This document shows positions 1-5,078 of a DNA stretch of 5,167 nt, piece after piece. This DNA is from Parafilimonas sp. Lineage in GTDB: Bacteria > Bacteroidota > Bacteroidia > Chitinophagales > Chitinophagaceae. A program made the translations under genes and the position numbers. How positions within the stretch are numbered: the stretch's first letter is position 1; every line of letters begins with the position of its first letter. Below the pieces are notes generated by a model that was not told the origin of the DNA, made no database searches, and was given only the letters and a program-made list of their open reading frames with translations. The stretch is from positions 1 to 5,167 of the forward strand of contig JAHEZC010000242.1 in NCBI GenBank assembly GCA_023251275.1. The letters are read 5' to 3'.

Positions 1-606
1 ATGAAAGCAATGGTGCCACAGTTCCAGACAGGTAAATATGAATTACTGTTCAAAGACAGCATCATTATATATAAGTCTGTAAAGGAGGAGGAAGCGCCGG
101 ATCCTTTCGATGGCGGCGGTGGTGGTGGCAACTTTGTCATAAAGATTGCCGGGCCTGGTGATAACGCGACAGAATACAGAAACTTCAGCAACAGAAAATT
201 CTTTGAGCAAACAGAATTAGAAGATAAAAAGTACGTGATAGATGATACCATTCACCTGCCTGCATGGAAGCTGAGTGATGAAACAAAAAATATTTCAGGG
301 CATATTTGCAAAAAAGCGACTTCAAAATCAGAGCGGGGAGAAAATGTGACAGCGTGGTATGCGGAAGATATTCCGGTGCCTGCCGGTCCGGGAAGTTTTT
401 GCGGTTTGCCCGGCGCTGTTTTAATGGTGGATGTGGACAATGCTTCCGTTGTTTATACGGTGCTTGATATTCAAAGCTCGTTAGATACAAAAGAATTGAA
501 AGAGCCTGGCGACGGCAAACATATTACCCGCGCTGATTTTATGAAGAAGATGGATGAGCTTTTTGGCCCGCCCGATGAAAAAGGAAGAAGGATCATCAGG
601 AATTAG
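1..606 (+). CDS. GLPGLI family protein, N-terminally truncated by the window edge
   Basis: Exported protein of unknown function in the Bacteroidota-specific GLPGLI family (Porph_ging, PF09697). Counting from the first base, the visible 201 residues carry the family landmarks in order: a W-K pair at 89-90 opening the 'K.I.G..C.KA' block (I98, G100, C103, K104, A106), the 'AWY..DIP' block at 118-125, a GP pair at 129-130 and the name-giving GLPG at 135-138 followed by a hydrophobic strand. Family members are usually about 250-300 residues with an N-terminal signal peptide, which is absent here. Residues 1-20 (MVPQFQT...ELLF) resemble the interior of such proteins, so the ATG at base 1 is most likely an internal Met and the true start lies upstream. 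A run of six glycines at residues 38-43 (bases 112-129) is an oddity, probably in a loop. The gene ends with TAG, and 145 bp separate it from the next gene. Family assignment is confident; function is not known. Confidence 0.85.
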   Translation: MKAMVPQFQTGKYELLFKDSIIIYKSVKEEEAPDPFDGGGGGGNFVIKIAGPGDNATEYRNFSNRKFFEQTELEDKKYVIDDTIHLPAWKLSDETKNISGHICKKATSKSERGENVTAWYAEDIPVPAGPGSFCGLPGAVLMVDVDNASVVYTVLDIQSSLDTKELKEPGDGKHITRADFMKKMDELFGPPDEKGRRIIRN

Positions 607-727
607 AGATTAATGAAAGCCGCAAATCACAAGATGAACGCTGGATTAGCATAGAAAATGTTTTGAATTGGGCACGCTGTAACGAAAACTTAACATTTTT
701 AAAATTAAAAAGTTTCAATAACGTAAA

Positions 728-735
728 TATTTTTG
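728..735 (+). promoter_or_regulatory. Candidate Bacteroidota -7 element for the small membrane protein gene
   Basis: TATTTTTG matches the Bacteroidota housekeeping -7 consensus TAnnTTTG at every fixed position and lies 16 bases before the ATG at 752. No TTTG is present at the expected -33 position (about 19 bases upstream), and the surroundings are AT-rich, so a chance match is possible. If real, the leader would be only about ten bases long, consistent with the lack of a Shine-Dalgarno sequence. Confidence 0.35.
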
Positions 736-751
736 ATGTAATATTTACAAT

Positions 752-1036
752 ATGGAACCTCTTAAACAATTTTTCTTCTATGTTTTTATGGGTATTTGTA
801 TTGTCTGTATTGGCCTGAAGACAATTTTTTGGGGCAAAATAGAGGGAGATGAGAAAAATAGTCTGCTGAAAAGTTTTTTTAAATGGTATCCGCTCGAATT
901 AAGATATGAAGCCGGCATTTCAACCCGCAAAAAACAGTTTATGAGCATCAGCAATGTCATTAATCTTATCTGGTGGCCTTCTGTTTCCCTTTTTATAGTT
1001 ATGTGGTACGAATTGTACCTGCTTTTTACAGTATGA
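752..1036 (+). CDS. Small two-helix membrane protein, function unknown
   Basis: A 94-residue protein that I do not recognise. Two hydrophobic stretches long enough to span a membrane are visible: residues 7-28 (rich in F, I, V, with MGICIVCIGLK) and 68-92 (INLIWW...FIVMWYELYLLF). They are joined by a polar segment of about 40 residues with charged clusters (EGDEK at 31-35, RKK at 59-61) and an aromatic-rich KWYPLELRYEAG patch at 44-55 that looks like a conserved motif rather than random sequence. Inner-membrane location is inferred. No ribosome binding site is seen; the start follows a candidate -7 box. It stands alone, with 145 bp to the GLPGLI gene and 236 bp to the lipoprotein gene. A 118-codon frame on the opposite strand (778-1134) overlaps it but has the composition of a shadow. 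That the gene is real is likely; its role is open. Confidence 0.7.
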   Translation: MEPLKQFFFYVFMGICIVCIGLKTIFWGKIEGDEKNSLLKSFFKWYPLELRYEAGISTRKKQFMSISNVINLIWWPSVSLFIVMWYELYLLFTV

Positions 1037-1272
1037 TTGCTGAACGTTTCCCATGTCAAAGGGTTTTCAAATATTGGATGATTTATTTTAGCTGGTAAGC
1101 CATCACCATTTAACCTTAGTCCCAGATAAATCATTCTGCCTTTATGGCTTTATTACCTTCAATTGATCAGGGCTTCCAAAGGAATGCAAGGTCTTATGAT
1201 AAAATTTTACAGGGGATTAAATTCTTTTTACTTTTAAACTATCAAATTTGAAAACTTTAAAAGCCAATCAAA

Positions 1273-1800
1273 ATGAAAAATTTACTTTCCATTCCTGTTA
1301 TTGCAATTATAGCTTTCTCCTGCAATACAATGAATAATTCCGCCGGTATGAACGCCGAAGCCAGCAAAGCTAAAGTGCAGAGTTTCTACGACGCAGTTAT
1401 TAACGGTCATAATACAGCCATGATCGATTCTTTTTGCGCCGCAGATTTTATTGACCACAATCCCGATCAGGGCCATTCAGGCAAAGGAATTGATGACCTG
1501 AAAGCTGGCTTCAAAGATTTCTTTGCAGGCTTTCCTGATATTCATGTAAAAACCAATTTCATGATAGCAGAGGGTGATACGGTAATGGCTCATGTAACGT
1601 TGACAGGCACTAATTCAGGAGCAATGGGAGGCATGCCTGCCACCAATAAACAAGTAAGTATTGACGGCATTGATGTAATTGTAATAAAGGACGGTAAAGC
1701 TGCTGAACGCTGGGGATTCTTTGATACCGAGAAAATGATGCAGGAACTTGGTATGATGCCTCAACCCGCAACGCAGGATAGCCCGGCAAAGAAAAAATGA
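1273..1800 (+). CDS. SnoaL-like (ester cyclase/NTF2-fold) lipoprotein
   Basis: A 175-residue protein with an N-terminal lipoprotein signal (MKNLLSIPVIAIIAFSC, lipid-modified Cys likely C17), followed by a linker and one SnoaL-like domain of the NTF2 fold at about residues 30-162. Recognisable SnoaL/'ester cyclase' landmarks are the opening helix 'KVQSFYDAVINGHN' (34-47), FIDHNP at 59-64, the FFAGFPDIHV block at 83-92, the strand 'DTVMAHVTLTGTNSG' (102-116) and the closing 'IKDGKAAERWGFFD' (138-151). The polar, Lys-ending tail (163-175) is low complexity. The family includes polyketide cyclases, but most members in such genomes have no known reaction, so enzymatic activity is not claimed. The bases after the Cys (NTMNNS) show no acidic lipoprotein-export signal, so periplasmic-facing retention is possible. 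The lipobox is imperfect (Phe at -2, Ala at -3). Upstream, CAAATTTG at 1243-1250 is a one-mismatch -7 box. It converges on the SRPBCC gene. Confidence 0.85.
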   Translation: MKNLLSIPVIAIIAFSCNTMNNSAGMNAEASKAKVQSFYDAVINGHNTAMIDSFCAADFIDHNPDQGHSGKGIDDLKAGFKDFFAGFPDIHVKTNFMIAEGDTVMAHVTLTGTNSGAMGGMPATNKQVSIDGIDVIVIKDGKAAERWGFFDTEKMMQELGMMPQPATQDSPAKKK

Positions 1801-1835
1801 TCTGAAAAAAAGGGTAGCATAAAAATAATTTTTTT

Positions 1836-1872
1836 GTAAGGCATTGCCTCCGGCTGGGAGACGATGCCTTAC
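1836..1872. repeat. Long hairpin in repeat copy A
   Basis: Perfect 9-base arms GTAAGGCAT (1836-1844) and ATGCCTTAC (1864-1872) enclose a continuing stem: a T-G wobble, a G-C pair, one C/A mismatch and then CTCC (1848-1851) with GGAG (1857-1860) around a 5-base loop GGCTG. That gives about 15 pairs. A T-run precedes rather than follows the stem on the + strand, and an A-run follows it on the - strand, so it does not have the form of an intrinsic terminator for either convergent gene, though it could still mark or protect 3' ends. Confidence 0.75.
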
Positions 1873-1991
1873 ACATTTATTCACATCATGCCTGCCCCAC
1901 AAGGGACAATATTTGGTGTCAATAAAAATATTTTTTAGATGCGTATGCTTATTGGTTTGCTTAGATGTTAGGGCAGTGAAAAGGTTGGTTG

Positions 1992-2005
1992 TTGGTCGCG
2001 ACCAA
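1992..2005. repeat. Perfect 14-bp palindrome (GTTGG family), copy A
   Basis: TTGGTCGCGACCAA equals its own reverse complement. It is preceded by TTG and followed by an A-rich, GAGCGGGAAA tail, resembling the sites at 4427-4447 (followed by GGGCGGAAAA) and 4941-4961 (followed by GGGGAACG). It lies 22 bases beyond the stop codon of the - strand SRPBCC gene and forms the right end of repeat copy A. Confidence 0.7.
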
Positions 2006-2027
2006 AAAGAGCGGGAAATTGAATTGC

Positions 2028-2639
2028 TTATTTTTTAAACCAATTCAATAATTCCTGGAAGGTCCATTTATTACCTTTTTCAAAAAAATTGTAAGTCTCA
2101 TTCCATTCTCTTCCCTGGCCCCATCCAGCCATTGTTGAAATGATCATCGTTTTATTTTCACCAAGCGGTTTAACCTGTATTATTTCCTGCAGGTTTTTAT
2201 CTTCCTGCCTGCATTTTTCAGCAAACTTATCATTAAGCGCAACTTTTAAAACAAGCATTTCTTCCGGAAGATAACTCATGATGCCAAGCGTTATCGTTCC
2301 ATCATCACCAATCTTTGCGGCTTCATTATAATTTGTTTTTATTGTTCCGCCTACTCTTAAATCAAGTGACACAACAGGAGCTATCCATTTTTTAAGTCCG
2401 CTTTCTGTAGCAATCGTATTCCATACATCATCCAAAGATTTGTTTACCATAATTGACAGGCAAAGAAATTTTTCTCCACCTGCTGTTGTGAATGAATTAT
2501 TGAATACACTATCAGGCGAAATGTCCAACGATCCCGTCACGGATTGAAAACTCCCTGTGAGCCTTGCATTTTCGTGTTGCCCCTGGCTATATGAGTTTAT
2601 TGCAACAAAAAATAATGCGACTGTAATCAGCTTATTCAT
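2028..2639 (-). CDS. Secreted SRPBCC (AHSA1-like/START superfamily) domain protein
   Basis: A 203-residue protein with a type I signal peptide (MNKLITVALFFVAINSYS, likely cleaved before Q19) and one SRPBCC helix-grip domain at about residues 55-202. Family landmarks are the first strand and helix 'IMVNKSLDDVWNTIATESGLKKWI' (63-86), the 'DLRVGGTI' strand (93-100), 'YLPEEMLVLKV' (123-133) and the closing amphipathic helix 'KWTFQELLNWF' (191-201). The fold binds hydrophobic ligands in a deep pocket; the ligand here cannot be read. Most AHSA1-like relatives are cytoplasmic, so the export signal is notable. C60 and C143 could pair in the periplasm (inference). The gene starts 21 bases after the DUF1761 stop, with no Shine-Dalgarno, and is the last gene of the - strand unit. 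Its 3' end faces the lipoprotein gene across repeat copy A. Confidence 0.82.
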   Translation of the reverse strand: MNKLITVALFFVAINSYSQGQHENARLTGSFQSVTGSLDISPDSVFNNSFTTAGGEKFLCLSIMVNKSLDDVWNTIATESGLKKWIAPVVSLDLRVGGTIKTNYNEAAKIGDDGTITLGIMSYLPEEMLVLKVALNDKFAEKCRQEDKNLQEIIQVKPLGENKTMIISTMAGWGQGREWNETYNFFEKGNKWTFQELLNWFKK

Positions 2640-2660
2640 AGTTTGAAGTTTTGTGATGAA

Positions 2661-3071
2661 TTAATGCCAAATTCCAAGTATAGCACCCATTGCTGTAAAT
2701 GCAACTGTAATATAACCGCCGTTGATAAAAATATATGTAGCAGAACGTTTTTCAAAAAGTGAAATAATTGCAATAGAAAAAAACACCCAGCCAAAACCCG
2801 CGAGAAAACCGGCGAGCAAGCCATATTGAAAGTCTGTCTGCACACCAATAAACATTGCAAGATTAAAAGCCATGATGAATGAAAAAAGAAAAGACAACCC
2901 AAAAACAATTGGAAGTTTTCGCTGTTGCAATAATTCTTTTGTATAATTATTTGCTGACATCCATGGTTTTTCAAAAATTGAATACCATATTCCACCGATC
3001 AAAAATGTTGAGACTGCTGCAACCAATATTGCTAACCAGTTAAGCTGAGAAAAAGTTTCATGCATATCCAT
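2661..3071 (-). CDS. DUF1761 family four-helix membrane protein
   Basis: A 136-residue integral membrane protein matching the DUF1761 pattern (PF08570), a family without an established function. Four membrane spans are visible at about residues 11-30, 53-76, 83-105 and 112-134. The characteristic signatures are all in place: 'NWLAILVAA' opening helix 1, GGIWYS at 26-31, 'GLLAGFLAGFGWV' in helix 3, FEKRS at 106-110, INGGY at 116-120 and the C-terminal MGAILGIW at 128-135. Length is normal for the family, so it is complete. The start used is the first of two in-frame ATGs (codons 1 and 3). It is followed after 21 bases by the SRPBCC gene, which implies co-transcription. A perfect -7 box (3086-3093) in the 59-base gap after the AraC gene suggests it may also have its own promoter. 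Confidence 0.88.
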   Translation of the reverse strand: MDMHETFSQLNWLAILVAAVSTFLIGGIWYSIFEKPWMSANNYTKELLQQRKLPIVFGLSFLFSFIMAFNLAMFIGVQTDFQYGLLAGFLAGFGWVFFSIAIISLFEKRSATYIFINGGYITVAFTAMGAILGIWH

Positions 3072-3085
3072 TGTAATAATTTTTA

Positions 3086-3093
3086 CAAAGCTA
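3086..3093 (-). promoter_or_regulatory. Candidate -7 element for the DUF1761-SRPBCC genes
   Basis: On the - strand these bases read TAGCTTTG, a full match to the Bacteroidota -7 consensus TAnnTTTG, 14 bases before the DUF1761 ATG. The expected -33 TTTG is not present 19 bases upstream. It falls in the 59-base gap after the regulator's stop, where an internal promoter would allow the AraC protein to control the two downstream genes separately from itself. Confidence 0.4.
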
Positions 3094-3130
3094 ATTGCAT
3101 GCTTAAAAGAACTATTGTAAAAAATTTACC

Positions 3131-3946
3131 TCAGCGAATAATGCAGTGGTTTTCGTCAAAAGTCCGGAGCGAAAGATAATTGTCGGGAGATATGCCTGTT
3201 AGTTCTTTAAAATCGTGTGCAAAATGTGCAGCATCATAAAACGGGAACTCGTAAAAAATATCTGTCCACTTTATATCAGGCTTGTCTTTTACAAGCTGAA
3301 TTACTTTTTGCAATCTTACAATGCGCTGAAGGTTCTTTGGTGAAGTGCCTACCTGTTTTTTAAACATGGAAAGAAAATGTTTGTGAGAGTACCCGGCTTT
3401 CCTTACCAGTTCACTGATGGGCATTTCATCATCAGAAAAGAAAATTTTATTGGCAACATACTTTACTGATTCATTCGTCAAACATGTACCATCGAATTTT
3501 GCCGATAAATATGCTTCAACGGCTTGTGCTATTTTTTTGTGATCGGATAAATCATGAATGGCAGTTTTTAAATTTTCAAGTTCTTCGACCATCCAATCTG
3601 CTTCAACAACCTTGTCAGAAATTTTCGACAGAGGAAATTTAAAAAATGGATAGGCCCCGCCGGGAAGAAACCGGATGCCAACAAGATTAGTGTCTGTCAG
3701 TGATTGAATAAACAGCGGTTTTGTTTGTATTCCCGCCACCCAATAATTTATAAAATATTCGTCAGTTTCAAGCGTGTCTTCGTGCAGTGTTTTTTGTTTG
3801 TTGCCAAAATTTATTATCAACTCAATTACGCCATTGGGTAAAATTCTTGATTTTGTAGTGTCATCCTTACCTTTTGAAATCCATACAAATTGCACCCATT
3901 GGTTAAAAGGAGGATTGAGCGGGCATATATAAAATTCAGTTTTCAA
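3131..3946 (-). CDS. AraC family transcriptional regulator with DUF6597-like N-terminal domain, TTG start
   Basis: A 271-residue one-component regulator. The N-terminal ligand-sensing part (about 1-130) has the features of DUF6597-type AraC proteins: 'VQFVW' (18-22), the 'RILPNGVIELIINFG' strand block (34-48), 'GIQTKP' (72-77) and 'VGIRFLPGGAYPFF' (89-102). The C-terminal AraC DNA-binding domain has two helix-turn-helix units: 'ISELVRKAGYSHKHFLSMFKKQVG' (177-200) and 'WTDIFYEFPFYDAAHFAHDFKELTG' (227-251), closing with 'ISPDNYL' (252-258). The codon at the start is TTG (CAA at 3944-3946 on the + strand). No ATG or GTG exists between the upstream in-frame stop TAG and this point, and homologous proteins begin about here, so TTG is accepted; a weak AGCAGG precedes it. 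It heads a - strand unit with DUF1761 and SRPBCC genes, its likely targets (inference). Confidence 0.88.
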   Translation of the reverse strand: MKTEFYICPLNPPFNQWVQFVWISKGKDDTTKSRILPNGVIELIINFGNKQKTLHEDTLETDEYFINYWVAGIQTKPLFIQSLTDTNLVGIRFLPGGAYPFFKFPLSKISDKVVEADWMVEELENLKTAIHDLSDHKKIAQAVEAYLSAKFDGTCLTNESVKYVANKIFFSDDEMPISELVRKAGYSHKHFLSMFKKQVGTSPKNLQRIVRLQKVIQLVKDKPDIKWTDIFYEFPFYDAAHFAHDFKELTGISPDNYLSLRTFDENHCIIR

Positions 3947-4121
3947 TTGCCTGCTAATGTAAGATTTTACCAGCTATTAAGGCTGAATGAAGAATCATTG
4001 ATGTTCCAATTTGGCAGGTGATTTTTTTTGATACAAACTGAATTGTTGCTATGAAACCACTTTGTGTCACTCTCTTTGCGGGTTGCTTTTACAACAGCAG
4101 GAAAGAAAAAAGTTTATCTTA

Positions 4122-4134
4122 GTTAGTGACCAAC
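4122..4134. repeat. Degenerate GTTGG-family palindrome, copy D
   Basis: GTTAGTGACCAAC has arms GTTAGT and ACCAAC, five of six positions complementary, followed by ACAAGCGAAG, which recalls the ACAAGGGGAACG tail of the site at 4941-4961. It lies in the divergent gap without the rest of the repeat. Being short, it could be a chance resemblance. Confidence 0.35.
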
Positions 4135-4262
4135 ACAAGCGAAGATTTTGTTCCATAAATTACAGAATTACATATTCTAAAGTGAGAATTTCTGTGGTCA
4201 TTTTATAATTATGCCCCGCGTTTTGTTGACCAGGCGATTGACAATAGTAAAAGGGGTAAGCT

Positions 4263-4455
4263 GAAATAATTTTTTACGGTACTTCGCTTCCGACCGCGAG
4301 GTGATGCTTTATACATTTACTCATTGATTCAGATTTCGCAGCAGAGTAAGTTGAGCGTTAAAAAAAGTATTTTTAAAACTCCTGGCATGTGGACGCGCTT
4401 CGATCTTAAGTCAGAGTGAGCGATGTTTGTTGGTGAGTGGCCAGCAAGGGCGGAA
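4263..4455. repeat. Intergenic repeat, copy B (diverged)
   Basis: This is the second copy of the element at 1823-2014, in the same orientation. After a TTTTT run, the hairpin region begins at 4276, the TATTTTT tract lies at 4368 and TTGTTGGT at 4427, all within two bases of the copy A spacing. The stem is decayed: CTTC (4287-4290) can still pair with GAGG (4298-4301) using a G-T pair, and GTA/TAC ends survive, but the middle of the outer arms does not pair. The many substitutions argue against a recent duplication. It lies in the divergent gap upstream of the ABM-like gene. Confidence 0.55.
4427..4447. repeat. GTTGG-family inverted repeat, copy B
   Basis: Arms TTGTTGG (4427-4433) and CCAGCAA (4441-4447) pair over seven positions with one G-T pair, around a 7-base spacer. 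GGGCGGAAAA follows, much like the GAGCGGGAAA after the copy A palindrome. It forms the right end of repeat copy B. Confidence 0.55.
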
Positions 4456-4463
4456 AACACAAA

Positions 4464-4471
4464 TATTTTTG
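4464..4471 (+). promoter_or_regulatory. Candidate -7 element for the ABM-like gene
   Basis: TATTTTTG fits TAnnTTTG fully and lies inside a small inverted repeat (ACAAA 4459-4463, TTTGT 4468-4472). It sits 60 bases before the preferred ATG at 4532 and just after repeat copy B. No -33 TTTG is seen at the right distance. A weaker near-match, TAGATTTA, occurs at 4490-4497. Confidence 0.3.
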
Positions 4472-4521
4472 TATTTAATTAATCGGGCTTAGATTTAATA
4501 AATATTTATTAACTAAAAAAT

Positions 4522-4526
4522 GGAGG
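4522..4526 (+). promoter_or_regulatory. Shine-Dalgarno sequence that decides the start at 4532
   Basis: GGAGG followed by five bases (TTACC) and then ATG at 4532 is an ideal ribosome binding site, unusual among the genes here. It overlaps the in-frame ATG at 4520, whose G is the first base of the motif, so initiation at 4520 would have no such site and would add only MEVT. Confidence 0.75.
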
Positions 4527-4531
4527 TTACC

Positions 4532-4819
4532 ATGTTTGCAGTTGTTCGTCATTATCATTTCAATCCTGAAGACAGTGATATGATTGATAAATTAGTGCAG
4601 GAGGATTTTGTACCGCTTATTAAAAAGGCGAAAGGTTTTGTGCGCTATTACTGGCTTGATACCGGCGCAGGAGAAGGTGCATCATTTAGTGTATTTGAGG
4701 ACAAAGCCGGTGCAGATGAATCAATTCACCTGGCGGCAGACTTTGTCCAGGCTCACATGTCGAAATACATTAATCAAAAGCCTGAAGTGATCGAAGGGCC
4801 CGTGAAGGCTCACGATTAA
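4532..4819 (+). CDS. Small ABM-like dimeric alpha/beta-barrel protein
   Basis: A 95-residue soluble protein resembling antibiotic-biosynthesis-monooxygenase-like (ABM) proteins of the ferredoxin-like, dimeric alpha/beta-barrel superfamily. The order is strand 'MFAVVRHYHF' (1-10), helix 'DMIDKLVQEDFVPLIKKA' (16-33), strand 'GFVRYYWLDTG' (35-45), strand 'GASFSVFEDKAGADES' (49-64), helix 'LAADFVQAHMSKYI' (67-80) and a final strand ending 'EVIEGPVKAH' (85-94). Such proteins act as homodimers, but most close relatives of this type have no proven reaction, so the activity is left open; cytoplasmic location is inferred from the lack of a signal. The start at 4532 is chosen over the in-frame ATG at 4520 because of a GGAGG five bases upstream and because MFAVVRHY is the natural start of the first strand. 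It is monocistronic, with a terminator 28 bases after the stop. Confidence 0.82.
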   Translation: MFAVVRHYHFNPEDSDMIDKLVQEDFVPLIKKAKGFVRYYWLDTGAGEGASFSVFEDKAGADESIHLAADFVQAHMSKYINQKPEVIEGPVKAHD

Positions 4820-4846
4820 ATTCCGAATTTAGACAGTGTGAAAATT

Positions 4847-4868
4847 GCGGTCATTGTACCGCTTTTTT
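4847..4868 (+). terminator. Intrinsic terminator of the ABM-like gene
   Basis: GCGGT (4847-4851) and ACCGC (4858-4862) form a five-pair GC-rich stem with loop CATTGT, immediately followed by six T (4863-4868). It sits 28 bases after the TAA and has the full form of a rho-independent terminator for the + strand. Confidence 0.75.
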
Positions 4869-4898
4869 AGTTTGAGCATACGATTAAGGTAACAGTGC

Positions 4899-4938
4899 AT
4901 TACTGCCGTCTTCAATTTCGGAAGACAGCGCCGGTAAT
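4899..4938. repeat. Imperfect hairpin beside the third GTTGG palindrome
   Basis: Outer arms ATTAC (4899-4903) and GTAAT (4934-4938) and inner arms GTCTTC (4908-4913) and GAAGAC (4921-4926) with a 7-base loop form a two-part stem with an asymmetric internal loop. It has no T-run after it. It ends three bases before the palindrome at 4941, unlike copies A and B, where the hairpin is about 115 bases away, so it may be a different or shortened form of the element. Confidence 0.5.
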
Positions 4939-4940
4939 TG

Positions 4941-4961
4941 TTGTTGGCCGGCGACCAACAA
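4941..4961. repeat. GTTGG-family palindrome, copy C
   Basis: Left arm TTGTTGGCCG (4941-4950) and right arm CGACCAACAA (4952-4961) are complementary at nine of ten positions around a single G. It is followed by GGGGAACG. This is the longest member of the palindrome set in the window. Confidence 0.65.
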
Positions 4962-5078
4962 GGGGAACGATTCATGATTTTTCAAAAGTATATTCCTTTT
5001 TTCATATTATTTTTATATGTTGTTTAGCATATACGATCAACTGAAAGACTATTATGTTCAACTTATACTGAAATTATT

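Larger units (their letters stand above)
1823..2014. repeat. Intergenic repeat, copy A (hairpin, A/T tract, GTTGG palindrome)
   Basis: This stretch fills the gap between the convergent lipoprotein and SRPBCC genes and shares its architecture with 4263-4455. Three landmarks are collinear: a T-run followed by a hairpin region from 1836, a TATTTTT tract at 1929 (93 bases later) and TTGTTGGT at 1989 (153 bases later). In copy B the same landmarks sit at 4276, +92 and +151. An ungapped 53-base comparison (1831-1883 against 4271-4323) gives 36 identities by hand count, concentrated in the right part of the hairpin and the following CATTTA(T/C)TCA. No coding potential of note is seen. Origin (dead non-autonomous element, structured RNA or other) is unknown, and the outer ends are approximate. 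Confidence 0.6.
3947..4531. other. Long divergent intergenic region between the regulator and the ABM-like gene
   Basis: About 585 bases without a credible gene. From left to right it holds the upstream region of the AraC gene, with only a partial -7 match on the - strand (TCAGTTTG, + strand 4034-4041), a 23-codon frame at 4051-4122 that I do not call, a half-degenerate GTTGG site at 4122-4134, a small inverted repeat AGAAT/ATTCT at 4164-4178, repeat copy B (4263-4455), and the promoter region and ribosome binding site of the next gene. Any operators for the AraC protein would be expected here, but I cannot identify them. Confidence 0.6.

Noticed and set aside
778..1134. 118-codon frame on the - strand opposite the small membrane protein gene
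   Set aside because: Its composition is low in structured motifs, it overlaps the better + strand gene almost fully, and it has no recognisable domain.
1144..1251. 35-codon frame (MALLPSIDQGF...) before the SnoaL-like gene
   Set aside because: No ribosome binding site, no promoter clearly linked to it and no recognisable similarity; too short to support.
1836..1872. Hairpin considered as an intrinsic terminator for either convergent gene
   Set aside because: No T-run directly follows the stem on either strand; on the - strand an A-run follows.
1610..1902. Two - strand frames (88 and 95 codons) over the end of the SnoaL-like gene and the repeat
   Set aside because: They are antisense shadows of a confident domain-bearing gene, with Cys/Arg-rich, non-protein-like sequence.
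1844..2038. 64-codon + strand frame across repeat copy A
   Set aside because: It runs through the hairpin and palindrome and reads as random sequence; a repeat-derived frame, not a gene.
2636..2995. 119-codon - strand frame overlapping DUF1761 in another frame
   Set aside because: It is a frame shadow of the DUF1761 gene, which has all of its family motifs in the other frame.
4051..4122. 23-codon frame beginning MKPLCVTLFAGC, resembling a tiny lipoprotein signal
   Set aside because: The LFAGC lipobox-like string is suggestive, but the peptide has no mature part to speak of, no ribosome binding site and no conservation evidence.
4223..4244. Possible fifth GTTGG-type site (TTGTTGACC...TTGACAA)
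   Set aside because: The arms pair over only four bases; the resemblance is too weak to list as a copy.
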